A DNA stretch of 64,000 nt from Patiria miniata (lineage: Eukaryota; Echinodermata; Asteroidea; Valvatida; Asterinidae), in contig NW_024037074.1 in the NCBI RefSeq assembly GCF_015706575.1, forward strand, positions 31,795,334-31,859,333. The letters run 5' to 3'. The notes under the pieces are model-generated. The model was not told the DNA's origin and ran no database searches. It was given only the letters and a program-made list of their open reading frames with translations. The first letter of the stretch is position 1; the number at the start of each line of letters is the position of its first letter. The position numbers were made by a program, and so were the translations under genes. Below are positions 48,401 through 59,755 of this stretch, in pieces.

Positions 48401-51140
48401 TGAACGGGTACCCATAACCAACTTAACAAATTACTTATTAACTTCTCAGACAATGAAACATAAAGGTTTTAAGTGTCCTGTGTGGGGAATTTTCGAAGTT
48501 AAAATCAGACCATTGCTGACGGTAGGGAAAGTTGCAGTTTTCATCATAAAGCTATAACACTCACTCTACGCACATGAACTGCTGCATTGATGCACTGATC
48601 TGGTACTATTATCGCGTGGACCTAGAAACTGCAGAGATTGGATTTTTGGGTTTGGGTTTCTTTAAGGGTACCCGGATACTCATGGTTATTTTTTTCCCAA
48701 TTGGGTACCTTGTTCCCATACTACCCGTAAATGCAGTAATGCACTCTTATATGGCTTAGGCCAAATACTCGGTCTCTGGTCAGTGCGCGCGTCGATTTTA
48801 ATCATGCACGTCAACCTTTTTTTGCTTTCTTCAAATTAACACGGAAGCTACAACAGCGCCCTCTATTGCAGCGCATCCTCAATTTTATGTACCAAGGAGC
48901 ACCAAGGAATGTGGAAATTGCACCAAGGCAAATGATAAAGGCCACCGAGGCAAATTATGGAGGACACCAATGTATAATGAGGACACAAAAAAGCAAAATA
49001 GTACCCACCTGGTCTGTACAATACAAGCTTGGAAAAAAAAAAAAGCCACCCCAAAAAAAAAAAAAAAAACGCGGCGCCGCATCAATTCTGGAACTTCGGT
49101 CTGACCAGAGATCGACTATTTTTTTTTTTTTTTTTGGCCTTACTACATTTTGTACTTTTTTTCCAGACAATTACATGTACATGTATGTATGGTAAAATCT
49201 TTTTGTCTTTCCTCTCGTTTTGGTCTCCAGCTTATGGTGCACGTCGGTGTGTCGGGCATAGCGAAAGAAGTCACGCTAGAGCAGCAAGCACACAACACGG
49301 GCTACGACAAACCAGACGTTGGATTTCACATACCTCAGTCGAAGGTAACTTGGCTGAATTTTTTTTTTAAATTTTGCCCATTGTTTGAAACTGGTGTTTA
49401 CATTTATTTTGAGTTTTGGGATATAAGTGATGGGGACACAAACTTGATCTTTTTATAATTTATAATTCATTTATAATTGTCCATGTTATACACTGCTTCA
49501 ATGTCTTCTATAGTTCAACTATAGTCAACAACCATTGCACATTCATCCATAACTGCATATTTACAAACATTTTTAACGAGAGATGTGGTAAACCATCTGT
49601 TCATTGTTAAGGTCATTATTTGTGATGCGATCAAGCTATGTGAGTCATTTGTCGACCCTGGGCAAAAAAAATTTATTACAGATTTGATAAGAGCACAATC
49701 TCAGCATTACTGATGTGAAAACCGCATGCTGATGCCATCTTTAGTTCAAAAATTATGGAAGTTGGAACACCAAGAGATGTGATGAAGTGGCCCTATTTTG
49801 GCCTGTATCTCCAAATAAAAGTTGAAGAAAAAAAATTCAATTTTGTAATTCATGTACATGTAACATTGCCAAAAAAAAGGAAGGTCGGCAATTTTTTCCC
49901 CCAAATTTTAATTTGTTACTGGGAATACATATTTTCACATACATAGATTGTATGCAGTACATACATATGTATACATACATAGAGGGCAACTGGACACGTA
50001 GATGTACTTGTAAGAAGACAAACATACCTTTTTGCATACTAACAAATATATGCCAGACTTGTACATGTAACTGGAGTACATGTTCACTTCCCAAAAATGT
50101 ACATTTTTTGGGGGGGGGGGAGGTACATTTGTACGAATTAAATATTAAAAGAAAACTCAACTATGAAATAAAAGACGAAAGGTAAGGTTACCAGGAATAC
50201 ACAATTAGTTTTTGGGTCTTGTGCAAGACAACCATGTTGATCAAAAGGCTTATTGTTATTGTTTCAGTTTATTACTGTAATTTTGTTCCCCCCTTAACTT
50301 GTTGTTTTTGCTCATTAATACAGTGTTGTATTCGAGACGGCCCTGACTGTATACTCAGCCAAATCAACATGTCCGTCGTCTGTGATGAAGTCAACTCAAC
50401 CGGTTGTCCCACCAAAACTGTTGTGTCTTACAATGCCGGAAAGTAGGTGTATGCGGTCTCTTTTTTTTAAACTTGGCATGAATGTAGTACATGTATGTGC
50501 AATTCACAATACAGGGTTACACCAGGCTTTGTCTGAGTGACAAACACCGTTTTTTAACTTCACATTGTACACGTTGTACTGCCCTTCATTGATAACATAT
50601 GGTTACCAAACAGATACAAATTATGCATCAAAGATGTACTATTATTTATTTCTGACAACAAAACCAAGGATTCCTCAAAAGTGTCCTAGCAGGCACTGTA
50701 GCTTGCAACCCTGAAGAAACCTGTAGAGAGAAGACAATGAACAAAATTTCATTTCAGATGTGGAAAGAAAACCCCAGAAGAATATTCCGAGGGAAACCCA
50801 GAGAATCAGGGCAGGACTGAAAAGCAGATGTACATGTGCACCAGGGTGGGAAACCAACCTGGGCCCATATACAATGTGGAACGGGCGAGGAAGGAAACCA
50901 CCCTTCCAACCTGCCTCCCTAATGAACCTTCTCTCTTTTTGTTTCCTTTTTTTGTGACCAAGGTACCTGTGTGATTTCGTCTACTACACCTCCCTGTACC
51001 AGAACTGTGCTCAGACCGCCTTTATCCACGTCCCGCCCCTGGGCAAGCCTTACTCCGCCCGCCAGCTTGGAGAAGGGCTGCGAGCCGCCATACACAGCAT
51101 GCTCAAGCAAGTACAGCCGGTCAAAGCAAATATTTTGTGA
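45421..51140 (+). CDS. PGPEP1: Pyroglutamyl-peptidase I (five exons, complete)
   Basis: Cytosolic cysteine peptidase (family C15) that removes N-terminal pyroglutamate from peptides. Joining 45,421-45,451, 47,952-48,124, 49,231-49,344, 50,324-50,442 and 50,963-51,140 gives 615 bases, 204 residues plus TGA, against about 209 for the human enzyme. All introns are GT-AG and all phases agree. The catalytic triad falls at the vertebrate positions: Glu85 in EVTLEQ, Cys149 in AGKYLCDF, His168 in FIHVPPLGKP. Family blocks VVVTGFGPF, VNASWKAVQEL, HVGVSG, CCIRDGP and YYTSLYQ are present. There is no signal peptide or membrane span, as expected. Residue 16 is Trp where I recall Gly in the vertebrate FGPFGEH loop. 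The start is supported by an upstream in-frame stop. Assignment is firm; the symbol assumes orthology. Confidence 0.95.
45700..46165. mobile_element. Foldback (long inverted repeat) element in intron 1, with 9-bp target duplication
   Basis: Two arms of about 210 bp (45,700-45,912 and 45,953-46,165) are near-perfect reverse complements around a loop of about 40 bp. The ends are TAGCCCC...GGGGCTA. The 9-mer GGGGTGAAG sits immediately outside both ends (45,691-45,699 and 46,166-46,174), as expected of a target-site duplication. Long inverted ends with a 9-bp duplication fit a Mutator-like non-autonomous element (known of that superfamily; the assignment here is inferred). Frames inside are not genes. 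The intron RNA would fold into a hairpin of about 210 bp. Confidence 0.85.
46175..47220. other. Intron 1 sequence, nothing else recognised
   Basis: Intronic. At 46,678-46,712 it repeats the sequence TTTTGACAGCC...CCTACCCTAATTT...GGGGTG that flanks the foldback element on its left (45,653-45,696), so the target itself belongs to a dispersed sequence. Confidence 0.5.
47221..47490. mobile_element. Short inverted-repeat element in intron 1 built from CTGCTGAATCCAAC repeats
   Basis: The left end (CCCTAACCCC, then CCCTGCTAAATCCAACAGAG) is mirrored at the right end (GTTGGATTCAGCAGGGCTAG, then GGTTAGG). Between them the motif CTGCTGAATCCAAC recurs in variants near 47,251, 47,288, 47,320, 47,371 and 47,415. 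About 270 bp, noncoding. Fits a MITE-like element; no target duplication was settled. Confidence 0.55.
47803..47880. repeat. CpG-rich patch with a T-run and GCCTTA end
   Basis: GATGCGCGCCCCGCGCATGG and GGCGACGCGCGTGC form an isolated CpG cluster in an AT-rich intron. They are followed by a 10-base T-run and GCCTTACC. The T-run plus GCCTTA end also occurs at 49,118-49,143 and, inverted, at 43,757. This may be the end of a dispersed element or a local intronic control site. Confidence 0.35.
47952..48124 (+). CDS. PGPEP1: PGPEP1-like exon 2
   Basis: Acceptor TTCAAG, donor GTAAGT. Encodes Gly11-Cys68, including FGPFWEHKVNASWKAVQEL. The Trp at position 16 replaces the small residue I recall in vertebrates. 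Confidence 0.95.
48332..48745. mobile_element. Possible degenerate hAT-like element in intron 2
   Basis: Begins TAGGGCTGTTCATCGGAACT and is followed by clustered GGTACCCGAGTACCCG-type palindromic motifs. Related GGTACCCGGATACTC and AATTGGGTACC motifs lie at 48,668-48,712. This layout resembles non-autonomous hAT elements known to me, but I could not find a matching right terminal repeat. Confidence 0.35.
49033..49143. repeat. Poly(A)/poly(T)-bracketed element ending GGCCTTA, intron 2
   Basis: A-runs (49,033-49,070) lead into CGCGGCGCCGC and TCGGTCTGACCAGAGATCGA, then an 18-base T-run and GGCCTTACTAC. The bracketing by A- and T-runs and the GCCTTA end match the ends of the element at 43,757-44,160. 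Confidence 0.4.
49231..49344 (+). CDS. PGPEP1: PGPEP1-like exon 3
   Basis: Acceptor TCTCCAG, donor GTAACT, both phase 0. Encodes residues 69-106, with HVGVSGIAKEVTLEQ containing the catalytic Glu85. Confidence 0.95.
50324..50442 (+). CDS. PGPEP1: PGPEP1-like exon 4
   Basis: Acceptor AATACAG, donor GTAGGT, ending in phase 2. Encodes Cys107-Gly145 plus two bases of Lys146, starting CCIRDGPDCI. Reading straight through would reach a stop at once (AAG TAG), so splicing is needed to complete the family block NAGKYLCDF. Confidence 0.93.
50963..51140 (+). CDS. PGPEP1: PGPEP1-like exon 5 and stop
   Basis: Acceptor GACCAAG. Encodes YLCDFVYYTSLYQ (catalytic Cys149), AFIHVPPLGKPYSARQLGEG (catalytic His168) and a short C-terminus ending KANIL before TGA. 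The 3' UTR end is not certain; an AATAAA at 53,335 is one distant candidate. Confidence 0.95.
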
Positions 51141-53010
51141 TGCCGGTCATCCGGTTCGTACCCGGAGGACCTTTTTTTACACATTTTATTTGCAGAATTT
51201 GTAGGGCCACTGACCTTTTTTGCTTCATGAGAAAATAGAAAGAAGTAATGGAAATCACCTTTCAGCTTTAAGGAACGGCGCCATGGACTTGTGCATGGAC
51301 AATAGATGGCGCTGTTGACTTCTTTTGAGAGTTGCAGTGGTAGGGACACACTGCGCGTGTGTGTGGGTGTGGGTAGGCATTACATTCACTGTCATTTTGG
51401 TTCCAAACAGTGCGACCCTCATGTCACAACTCTCTCTATATACGGCTCTGATGGAGTCCTTAGTGTGCTCAAAATAGAAATTTATTAATTTCTGTACGCA
51501 CTGTTTGGGTTAATTTAAAATCTGTAGCAAATGTGTTAGACAAGACTCGTTCTTCAGTCATCTTTGTGTTAATAACATGCGAAAGGCGAAACAGATTTCT
51601 TACGCATATTTATGGCTGAAACAGAATTCTTCATTTTTTTGAAATTGCAAAAACAGATATTTTGTGAAACGGAAAAGCAGCGGCTCTAGTTTTTCTTCCA
51701 AGATCAGTTGTCACAAAGTGAGCAGTTTGGGGATAATGTCTTCTTTTTTTCTGTAATGATGGTGTATGTAAAATAGGTTAACGTTAGCAATGTTGTGAGT
51801 ATGTGACTACATGTACTATCTTGTTTTAGCATTTTAGTGTAACTGTTGAAGTGGGTACTGAAGAGTTCGGACAACATACTCGGATAAAACTGAAATGGGA
51901 AATTTTTTGAGACTCTAAGGTGTCCATAGCACCCTGCACACATATATGTAATGCCAACTTGTCATAAAATACAACTCAGTGCTCCAACAATGTAGAAAAA
52001 AAGGAAGGAAATATAGAAAAATATGTTTTTGAAAATGATAGAACGTACATCAATAACAAGTCGACTTTAAATTTCAGTATAACTCGCAATGATGAAAGAT
52101 GAGACAGATTGTTTCAGTGGGATTTTATTTGGACAAGTTCATGTGGGTCCATACCTGAGTATTAAAAGGAATGTGGCACTTACATATGTACATGTATGTC
52201 CCTCAACAAGCCTGTTTTCTTGCAGCTACTGGTACACTGTATACAATGTACCTCTCTCCATGTTGATTTATAATGGTAAATAGCATAGAATTCATGTCTC
52301 ACAAAATGTAGCGCCACAAAGAACAAAGCCTCAATGGCTGAATGCCTTAAAGGTATTTTTGTCTTCAAGTAAAATTGATCTTTCATCTGATTGGTCGATC
52401 CATGGCAACAAACCCTGCTACATTATCCCATATACCACTTTCCATACCGCACTCCATGTACTGTGCTATTTCAAGATGCACGTGCCATTCCCGCTGCACG
52501 CACGTGCGATAGGATAACGGCTGAAAACTTTGTGAACAGCGCGTTTGTTCCAACTTTACTGTGCGTCCATTTTGCGTGAAGAAAAACTTGTGCTCTTGTC
52601 ACATAGAAATTGTAGCGCATCTGCGCCCCACATATACTAATCGGTTTTCGGCCTCGTGGCATGTGGGACACAGATGCACTACATGTACATTATTCCGTGT
52701 GCCACTTGCGCTCATGGGATAAGTGTAGTACTCACCGCACAGAAGAGTTAATAGACAGGTTTTGAGTTTTGCATTTAAAAAAAACCTACAAATTCAATCA
52801 GAAAGTGTGTGAAGTTAAAGAGAGAACAATAGAAGACTTTTATAAACCATTGTTCGCCTCCTGTTCAACAAACACTTTAAACGCAGAAATTGGATGCAGT
52901 TTCTGGGAACACATCTTACTTCATGTTTTGCATAGTTTCATGTTTGAAATATTTTGTTTTGACCCAAACAGAACTCAACCCATCAAATCCCAACGGCATG
53001 TTTTGTTGGA
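51141..53010. other. Region 3' of the peptidase gene, no further gene recognised
   Basis: Probably holds the peptidase 3' UTR. There are GC-richer scraps at 51,270-51,320 (GGCGCCATGG, AGATGGCGCTG) and 52,470-52,520, and several TACATGTA sites. No open frame has a recognisable domain. Confidence 0.4.
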
Positions 53011-53014
53011 ATCT

Positions 53015-53164
53015 GTCAGGATGGGTACAGTACCCCTAAACTGATAGTGTTTTACATTGGGTTTGCAAACCTCCAGAATCAAAGTCAGAAATGTGTGTGT
53101 GCATTTTCCAATTTGCCAGGATGGGTATGGTTCCTAGTAAATCATGCTAGGGAGTTAGGGTTAA
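53015..53164 (+). repeat. Dispersed repeat R1, plus copy
   Basis: From TACAGTACCCCTAAACTGAT to GGGAGTTAGGGTTAA. It matches, in reverse complement, 59,026-59,190, sharing also CCAGTATGGGTATGGTTCCT-like sequence and a TGTGTGTG tract. A terminal fragment (CGGGAGTTAGGGTTAATAAG) recurs at 62,709. Confidence 0.75.
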
Positions 53165-53949
53165 TGAGTATGCTTGTAGCTATTTTGAGACATAATTTTC
53201 TCCTGCTTTATTAACTATTCCAGCATAGAAGCACAAGTGCATGTAAAAACCAACCTTGTCAATATGTACATTTTTTTTATAGCCAACTGAGAGAGTTAGA
53301 CATCCTTGCAATGTGAAACTGTGATTTCTCATGAAATAAATGTTTACAAATTTTCAAATAATTTCACGTATTAGGAGGTAAGGTGCTTCAGCACCAGGCC
53401 AATTTCTGCTCAAAACTGCAAATTTGTACTGTTTACCACAAAATGTGGTTGAAATGTACAATATGTGCAAATGAATTTTGATAAAACTTGGTTAACATTT
53501 GAAGATATTTTTTCCTCCTAAATAGACCAGACAAAATTACAAAATTTCATTTTTAGTCACGTTTTTTTTGTACTTTGTATATTAGTATGATCTCTTTGTT
53601 ATTAATTGGTGCAAATATTGTCTTTGTTTTTTCTCCGTTCATCTATGCACCGGAAACTTGTGTAATAGTTGTAGCATATTGTCATATAATATTTTTGACA
53701 TTTTTAGACATGCGAAAAAATTACTCCAACTAATACTTTTTATTTCACTAATACGTTCAACTAAAATATCAAGTTTGTAAAGTTTTGAAGATTTTTAGTG
53801 GCTTGGATTGGCCAGTTAGACATGTAGATGCAGATAATTTTTTTCCCGTCATTTCCCCCTATTTCTTTTGTTTTAATTATAAAATTAATATTGTTATTCT
53901 TGAATATATTAAGAAGTTAGATACTCAAATCAGTACTAGCATTGTTTGA

Positions 53950-54425
53950 CGGATGTGTCTGGAACAAAAGATCATGTGTGCCATTTTTCATGTGTGCCAT
54001 TTTTCTTCCATTTAACATGGTGCAACATTGTTCTTACTGCATTGTCAGAAATGCCCCACAATGCCCTGCACCAAAATGGCTGCTTTCGTGGAACAGCTAA
54101 ATAAATATTTATCCGCTCCGTTCACAAGTACCCCCTCACCGGCAAAGAAAGTACAGTCGGGGGTGATCGAACGACGCCATCTTGCCTGACTGCAATATTT
54201 TGCTGTGGAGCGCAGCCACTGCGTGTACATACAGCACATGAAGTAAAAATCCCCTGGTGTACCTGCGTCACACACAAGGAACATTGCGCGCGCGTCAACC
54301 AGCGAAATGTATGTGTCCCGCCCATGGGACGTTGTTGCTAGGTAAAAGGGCGCCCTCTTTCGTTTGTGCACAGAGCCCATATGAGACTTTTGACTGTGAC
54401 TGAGCAGCCAACAACCCACAATATC
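53950..54425. other. GC-rich patch with a 124-codon minus-strand frame, not called a gene
   Basis: The minus-strand frame 54,045-54,419 is open but has no recognised domain, no good splice continuation and low-complexity origins. The patch has CpG-rich motifs, including ACGCCATCTTG (a YY1-like site) and GCGCGCGCGTC. It may be a transposon fragment or an unlinked promoter. Confidence 0.3.
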
Positions 54426-55800
54426 ATGGTTATATTTAGAACAAGGTTCATTTTACCTGCATGTATTTTATTGTTCTGTAAAGCCTGTAGCACTTAGTGG
54501 TGTCTAGGAACTAGACTTGTAACTTTGGCCTTTTTTATCACCAGTAGATTTTTAACCCGATTATTTCCATCGAAAAAAAATCTACGCACATGTATATTTT
54601 AACAGTAGAATATTGCCTCGGAGCTTAACAAATTGATAAATTTCAGTGCTAGAGCATGAGAGAGTGCATAGACTTAGCAAAAAAGAAAAAGTGCCTGTCT
54701 TTTTGTGGCTTTTTTTTTTTTAAGCTAGTGTTTGACACTTTGATCTTACAATTTAACAAACAAGATGTAGCCTCCGCATTTCTACTTTGTAAATATTGAT
54801 CATACTTATATTTATTATCAGAGCTAATTATATGAATGCATGTGTAGTAAGTGTAGCGAATGGAAATATTTTGCAATATTTTTTTATGACTTGTCGTAAA
54901 TGTAAGGCTTTAACAGAATAATCCAAATTTAGAAAAAAAGCTGCAGGACCAGATCTGTATCACTGGACTGTGCACTAACCACATGATGTGTATTTAAATT
55001 TGGTTCTGTGTAACTTTCCAGAAAGAATGTTGCATCTTGGGCCACTCTTATTTTGTTTATCATAATGAAGGTCAGTCATGCAAAATGTTGAAAAGACACG
55101 AATCTGGGACTGAGAAACATTTCCAATTTTGTTAGAATATACTCTGAAAATATGCATTTGACTCTCCATAGACTTTGTACACAACCAAAGAAGTGGGGTC
55201 TGGATATATTTCTAACTTTCCTTACTCGCACGTAATTACTGTACACTTTCAGAGGCCCCCAGTTATGGTGGAAGCATTGTGCCAGCTATTGTTCAGAATA
55301 ACCTTCATCAAGCAGTTGTAAAAGTACAGTACCGAGCAATTTTTTTTCACCATATCTGGGGGCCACGCGTTCATGTACAGTACCTTGATCCGGATTGATA
55401 CCTCAATCCTCCCACTCTCACAACAGCTTCCCTGCACCACCAATACTCCAAATGTAACAGGACTTTTCTTGTTCCAATGAATTTGTAAAGGTAATACACA
55501 ACATTTGCTGTTGCTGTAAATTTCAGAAATGGATGGATTGGGGGTCAGGGTTTTATAGCAAACATTGTTACACTGGCCTGTTTTAAAGTTTTGTGTTCAT
55601 AGACATGATAGATGCTAGAAAAACAAAGATTAATGCTGTTCTTGTAGTCCGCTTCCCTGTCCCTACTTCAGACAAAATGGAGCAATTTATAGACGTCAGG
55701 GAATTGTCAGGTCAGGGAGCCAGACTACCTGGCTTGCACCATTCACAGATGTGTTACTGATATTGCAAACAAAATGTGGACTAACTAATTTTGGTGAATT
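54426..55800. other. Intergenic, nothing recognised
   Basis: AT-rich sequence with short frames only; no inverted-repeat ends or coding match seen. Confidence 0.4.
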
Positions 55801-56022
55801 GGGGACAGTATTTGAAAAAAAGTCAGTTTTTTCCCCCAATGATGGTCGGTCGCCCTTGGAAATTGATACAAAAACTCAATTTCACTTGAAAATGACAGCA
55901 CGCCATGATTTCACAGGATGCCTGAAGTGGACACTATTAATCACTTAAATACATTCAACTAAGGTATTTCATCATAATTTGGTAGGTTTTTTATGTTTAC
56001 AAATGTTGTATATTACCTTTAA
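55801..56022 (+). repeat. Dispersed repeat R2, copy 1
   Basis: Shares with 63,314-63,551 (same strand) and 59,228-59,408 (opposite strand) the ordered blocks TTGAAAATGACAGCACGCCA, ATGATTTCACAGGATG, CTATTAATCACTTAAATACA and TATTTCATCATAATTTGG. Noncoding and diverged. Class unknown; no terminal inverted repeats seen. Confidence 0.75.
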
Positions 56023-59000
56023 TGGATCACAGTCATTCCCTGTACCACAATTACTTTAGCATACCACACAAGTTGTCCTGTACCAGTGGCAAGGTACATG
56101 TACAATTACTGGATGTTTATAACGATATTATAATTTGAACCTCAGGACGTTTTCTGTACAGCAGAAAATTTGAACATACCAAAGAATTTGAATCTGTTGA
56201 ACAGGGACACAGTTAAGTTGGCATTTTATGGTATAAGATTTTGGAAACCAAAAATTTGTTACAGGTATAAAATGTATATCCCTGTTTGGCTGTACAAACA
56301 TCTCGCTCTGCAACTCTCTCTTCCCAACGATCTTTTTGCGTGCTTGGAATTTTATGGATTTTTATGTAGTTATATCTTATAAACATCCTCCGCTGCCCAT
56401 TTTGCAGGTTTATTTTTATTTGTCAATGTTTTTAAATCAGATCTGTGGCTTGCTAAAATCTTAGGGCTAAAATTGGAAGAATAGTGTTGATTAGTATGTG
56501 GTTTGTGTGATTGTATAATATACATGTATATCTTTTGTACTGTTTTATTTTTAAGTTGTGCTGAGGACGTCGTCATTAAAAGTGTCAGTCCAACAGTAAA
56601 ACTGAAGAATTGTTTGTTGGTTTGTTTTCTTCTAGTCAGATATTTGAAAAAGCCAATTCAGGGGGCTATACACATGACAAATGGGGGCACTGTTCAAAGC
56701 AGAGGATCATGGACACTCAGACAAAAGGTGACACTAATCACCGACACAATTTTGCAGACAACGAATACTGGTGGGGGGGGGGGATTTTGACACCCCCTTC
56801 TCCCATTGGCCGGTTTTAAACAAGTACATTTAAACTGGCTAGGGGCCTGGTGGATTATCCGCGAACAGACACCTAGCCAATTATAAACGCACTTGTTTAA
56901 TATTGGCAATTAAGCACATATGTATTCCCCTTCATAAGTACCTCTTGGTCAAAACAAGTCGTAATGTAACAAAATGTCAACAATTTTGTTCAACAATTTT
57001 ATTTCATGTTTTGTGGAACACCCCTCTGACCAAAATGGTACATGTATGTGCCTCGTGCGGTTAGTGCTAAAAGTCACACACTGCGCAATGTGGCGCAGAA
57101 CACAGCGGTGCAGGAATAAAGTGTTAAAAGCAGACGGTGTTTATCAGCGGTTTATTAAACCACCCACGTGATGGGCTCTCGGCCATATAGGAATTGGTAA
57201 ACTGTCTTCAGGATAAATTCAGGATAACACAAGTCTATGGAGGTGGTGGTGACCGAATCCCCATTCTGCAATTTTTTTCATGCAATCAAAAAGATAAATG
57301 TTTGTTTATATGAAAGTTGCAGCAAAAATGCATGTTCAAGATTTGTAAGACTTCATACTGACTTCAGAACAAGAACTTGCCTTTAATTTTGTTGGTACCT
57401 GCGGCAAATTGTTTATCCCGAAAGAAAAACGTCAAATCTTGTTGTGAGAGACACGGCAGGGGAGAACATAAAACAGAGATCCACCAAAAAATCCATTACG
57501 AATAAACCATTACTTTAATCTACCTCTCAGTTCACCACCATTTTACTAAGTTACATTTACACAGGTTTACATTACCATATTAAAAGAAAGAACGAAAATA
57601 AAACTTTCCTCACTGTTGACATTGTTACAATTTCAGTACAGTATCGACTTTTCACCAACACACATATAACACCAATACATTGAGTATAGAAAAATAGTAC
57701 ATGTACAGATATCCTTTTAAAGTACTTTGGTCTTCACGTTTCTGTCCATACACATTACAAGAATATTCGTTAAGAAAATAGAATTAATAACTAACTCAGG
57801 AGACATCTAGAATTACATAACTGCATTAGTCTTGATTCCAAGACTAGCTACATGTAGCTAGATTTGGATTTTAGTCCCAAGCACGGATAACCACCATGGC
57901 GGTCAATAGAGGACTCTAAGATGATTACATGTTTGCTACACTCAAGCTAATGTACATGCATCAACGTATGCTTGGAATTCCCTGGGCATGCTGGGTAGCA
58001 TTGCCAAAGTTCCCATGACTTTATTTTGATTCATCTCGTTGGTAGCGACCTCTACTTCCACGGCCCTGTTACCGCACCTGCCAGGACTGGCTGCATTACG
58101 CATGTTAGGGGAATAAAAAACAAATCCAGTCTTGGATCAAGATTACAACTGCATTCAACTGACGGACATTAAAGCAAACTTCATGAAGCGGACGTTAACA
58201 ATGTGCATAGAGGAAACTGCACCATGGTTTTTCCCGTATTTGATCACCACCATGACCTTAATCATCACCTTAATTTTACCCCACTATTATCACCACGATT
58301 GCTTTGCAATAGCCGACCTGAAAAATTCTCATATTTCCACCAAATTTATTTATCAAGATGATAGACGTATAATACACTTAATGCTTGGCATAATTGCCTT
58401 CGTGAGTACTTAAGGTATCCATAAATATGTAGCTCTTGCATCTTTGACCAGCAGCACAAGAAAAAAATCCCCGAACCTCAAAAAATGTTCAACTACAGAA
58501 AAAGAAAAATTGAAACTGAAAAACAACTAAATAAATGGACAAGTGCGCCAAAAGCAGGATCTTTTCACAATTTCACTGTCTGCATTTTGACACAAGCACT
58601 CGCATGGTACATCTATTTTTTTTGGTACAATAAGATTGGCTGATACACGTACAGTCGTACACAGCCCACATACCATTATAAATTCTGTGCGATACTTTTT
58701 TTTATAATTAAGTACACCTGAAAATAATCCACAAGTTATCTTCATTGCAAATTTGTTTGCATAAAAAACTTTATATTCCACTTTTGTTTTTACCCCAGAA
58801 AAGATATTTTCTAATGAGCCACTAAAAAGATTTTTTTAAAAACCACTTTGGAAGCACATACAACTGTATGTACTACACAATAAAATTGTTTAAAAAAGGT
58901 GTCAAATTAGTATATACAAATTGAAAGGTGCTCGTAAATTTGACAAGAAATCTGTGTAAAAAAAATCATCAAATATGGATCTTCCTATTTTCTACACTCA

Positions 59001-59025
59001 CGCAAAGAAATGACCAACATCCTTA
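56023..59025. other. Intergenic, no gene recognised
   Basis: AT-rich, with many TACATGTA sites. A possible element end lies at 56,800-56,900, where TTGGCCGGTTTTAAACAAGT and CTAGCCAATTATAAACGCAC are similar flanks around AACTGGCTAGGGGCC. Open frames are short and unmatched. Confidence 0.4.
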
Positions 59026-59190
59026 TTAACCCTAACTCCCCAGCCTAATTTACTAGGAACCATACCCATACTGGCAAATTCCAACACACACACACATGGG
59101 AAATTGTACACACACACTGTTGGACTTAGTTTCTGGAGGTATGCCGACCCCAGTATAAAAGACCATCAGTTTAGGGGTACTGCACCTATG
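59026..59190 (-). repeat. Dispersed repeat R1, minus copy
   Basis: Reverse complement of 53,015-53,164, from TTAACCCTAACTCCCCAGCC to TTTAGGGGTACTGCAC. It lies immediately beside the inverted R2 copy, so here R2 and R1 form one composite unit. Confidence 0.75.
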
Positions 59191-59227
59191 GTTTGAGTTC
59201 GGTTAGCGTTAAAGTACATATTTCTTT

Positions 59228-59408
59228 CCTTTAAGATAATGTACATTTGCAAACATAAAAGAACATTCCAAGTTATTATAAAATGCCTTATTACTTGACT
59301 GTTAGTGAATAATAGTCTCAAGCATCCTGTGATGTAACCATGGCACCTGGTGTGCTATCATTTTCAAAAAAAAGTGGAATTTTTTTTCAATTTCCAAGTT
59401 TTGGACCC
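59228..59408 (-). repeat. Dispersed repeat R2, copy 2 (inverted)
   Basis: Reverse complement of the R2 family. On the plus strand it shows CACCTGGTGTGCTATCATTT where the copy at 63,314 has AAATGAGAGCACACCAGGTA in the opposite sense. Confidence 0.75.
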
Positions 59409-59564
59409 TTGGAGTACCTAAATGGAAACAATTAAAATATCAAGTAACAAGTGGAAACTGACACCATCAATTCAGCAACATGGACTTTTTTGGGGACTAC
59501 ATTTGAGCAAGACTTCTTGAAAGCCAAAAACACCAAATTACTCAATTTTCCTCCCAAGTCCTTA

Positions 59565-59755
59565 TAATTGAGTACGAGTACTTTGATAATGGAGTACGAT
59601 ATCGAATAGTCAAGTCCAAGTACTTTGTTTCTCGAGTACGAGTACCCTGAATTCAGTCCGAGTATTTTGATATTTGAGTACAAGTGCAAGTATTCTTAAA
59701 AAAGTACTTGAGTTGTACTCGAGTACGAGTACCATGTACGAGTAGTACAGCACTG
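59565..59755. mobile_element. GAGTAC-rich repeat, possible hAT-type element end
   Basis: Dense array of GAGTACGAGTAC and related motifs, ending GTACTCGAGTACGAGTACCA and GTAGTACAGCACTGATGG. The right edge read backwards, CCATCAGTGCTGTACTACTC, resembles terminal repeats of hAT-like non-autonomous elements. No left partner was found. Confidence 0.4.

Noticed and set aside
50675..50957. Extra exon candidate in intron 4 of the peptidase gene
   Set aside because: The frame around 50,760-50,957 resembles a dispersed GAAAACCCCAGAAGAA / GAGGGAAACCCAGAGAA repeat. Exons 4 and 5 already join in phase across the conserved block AGKYLCDF.
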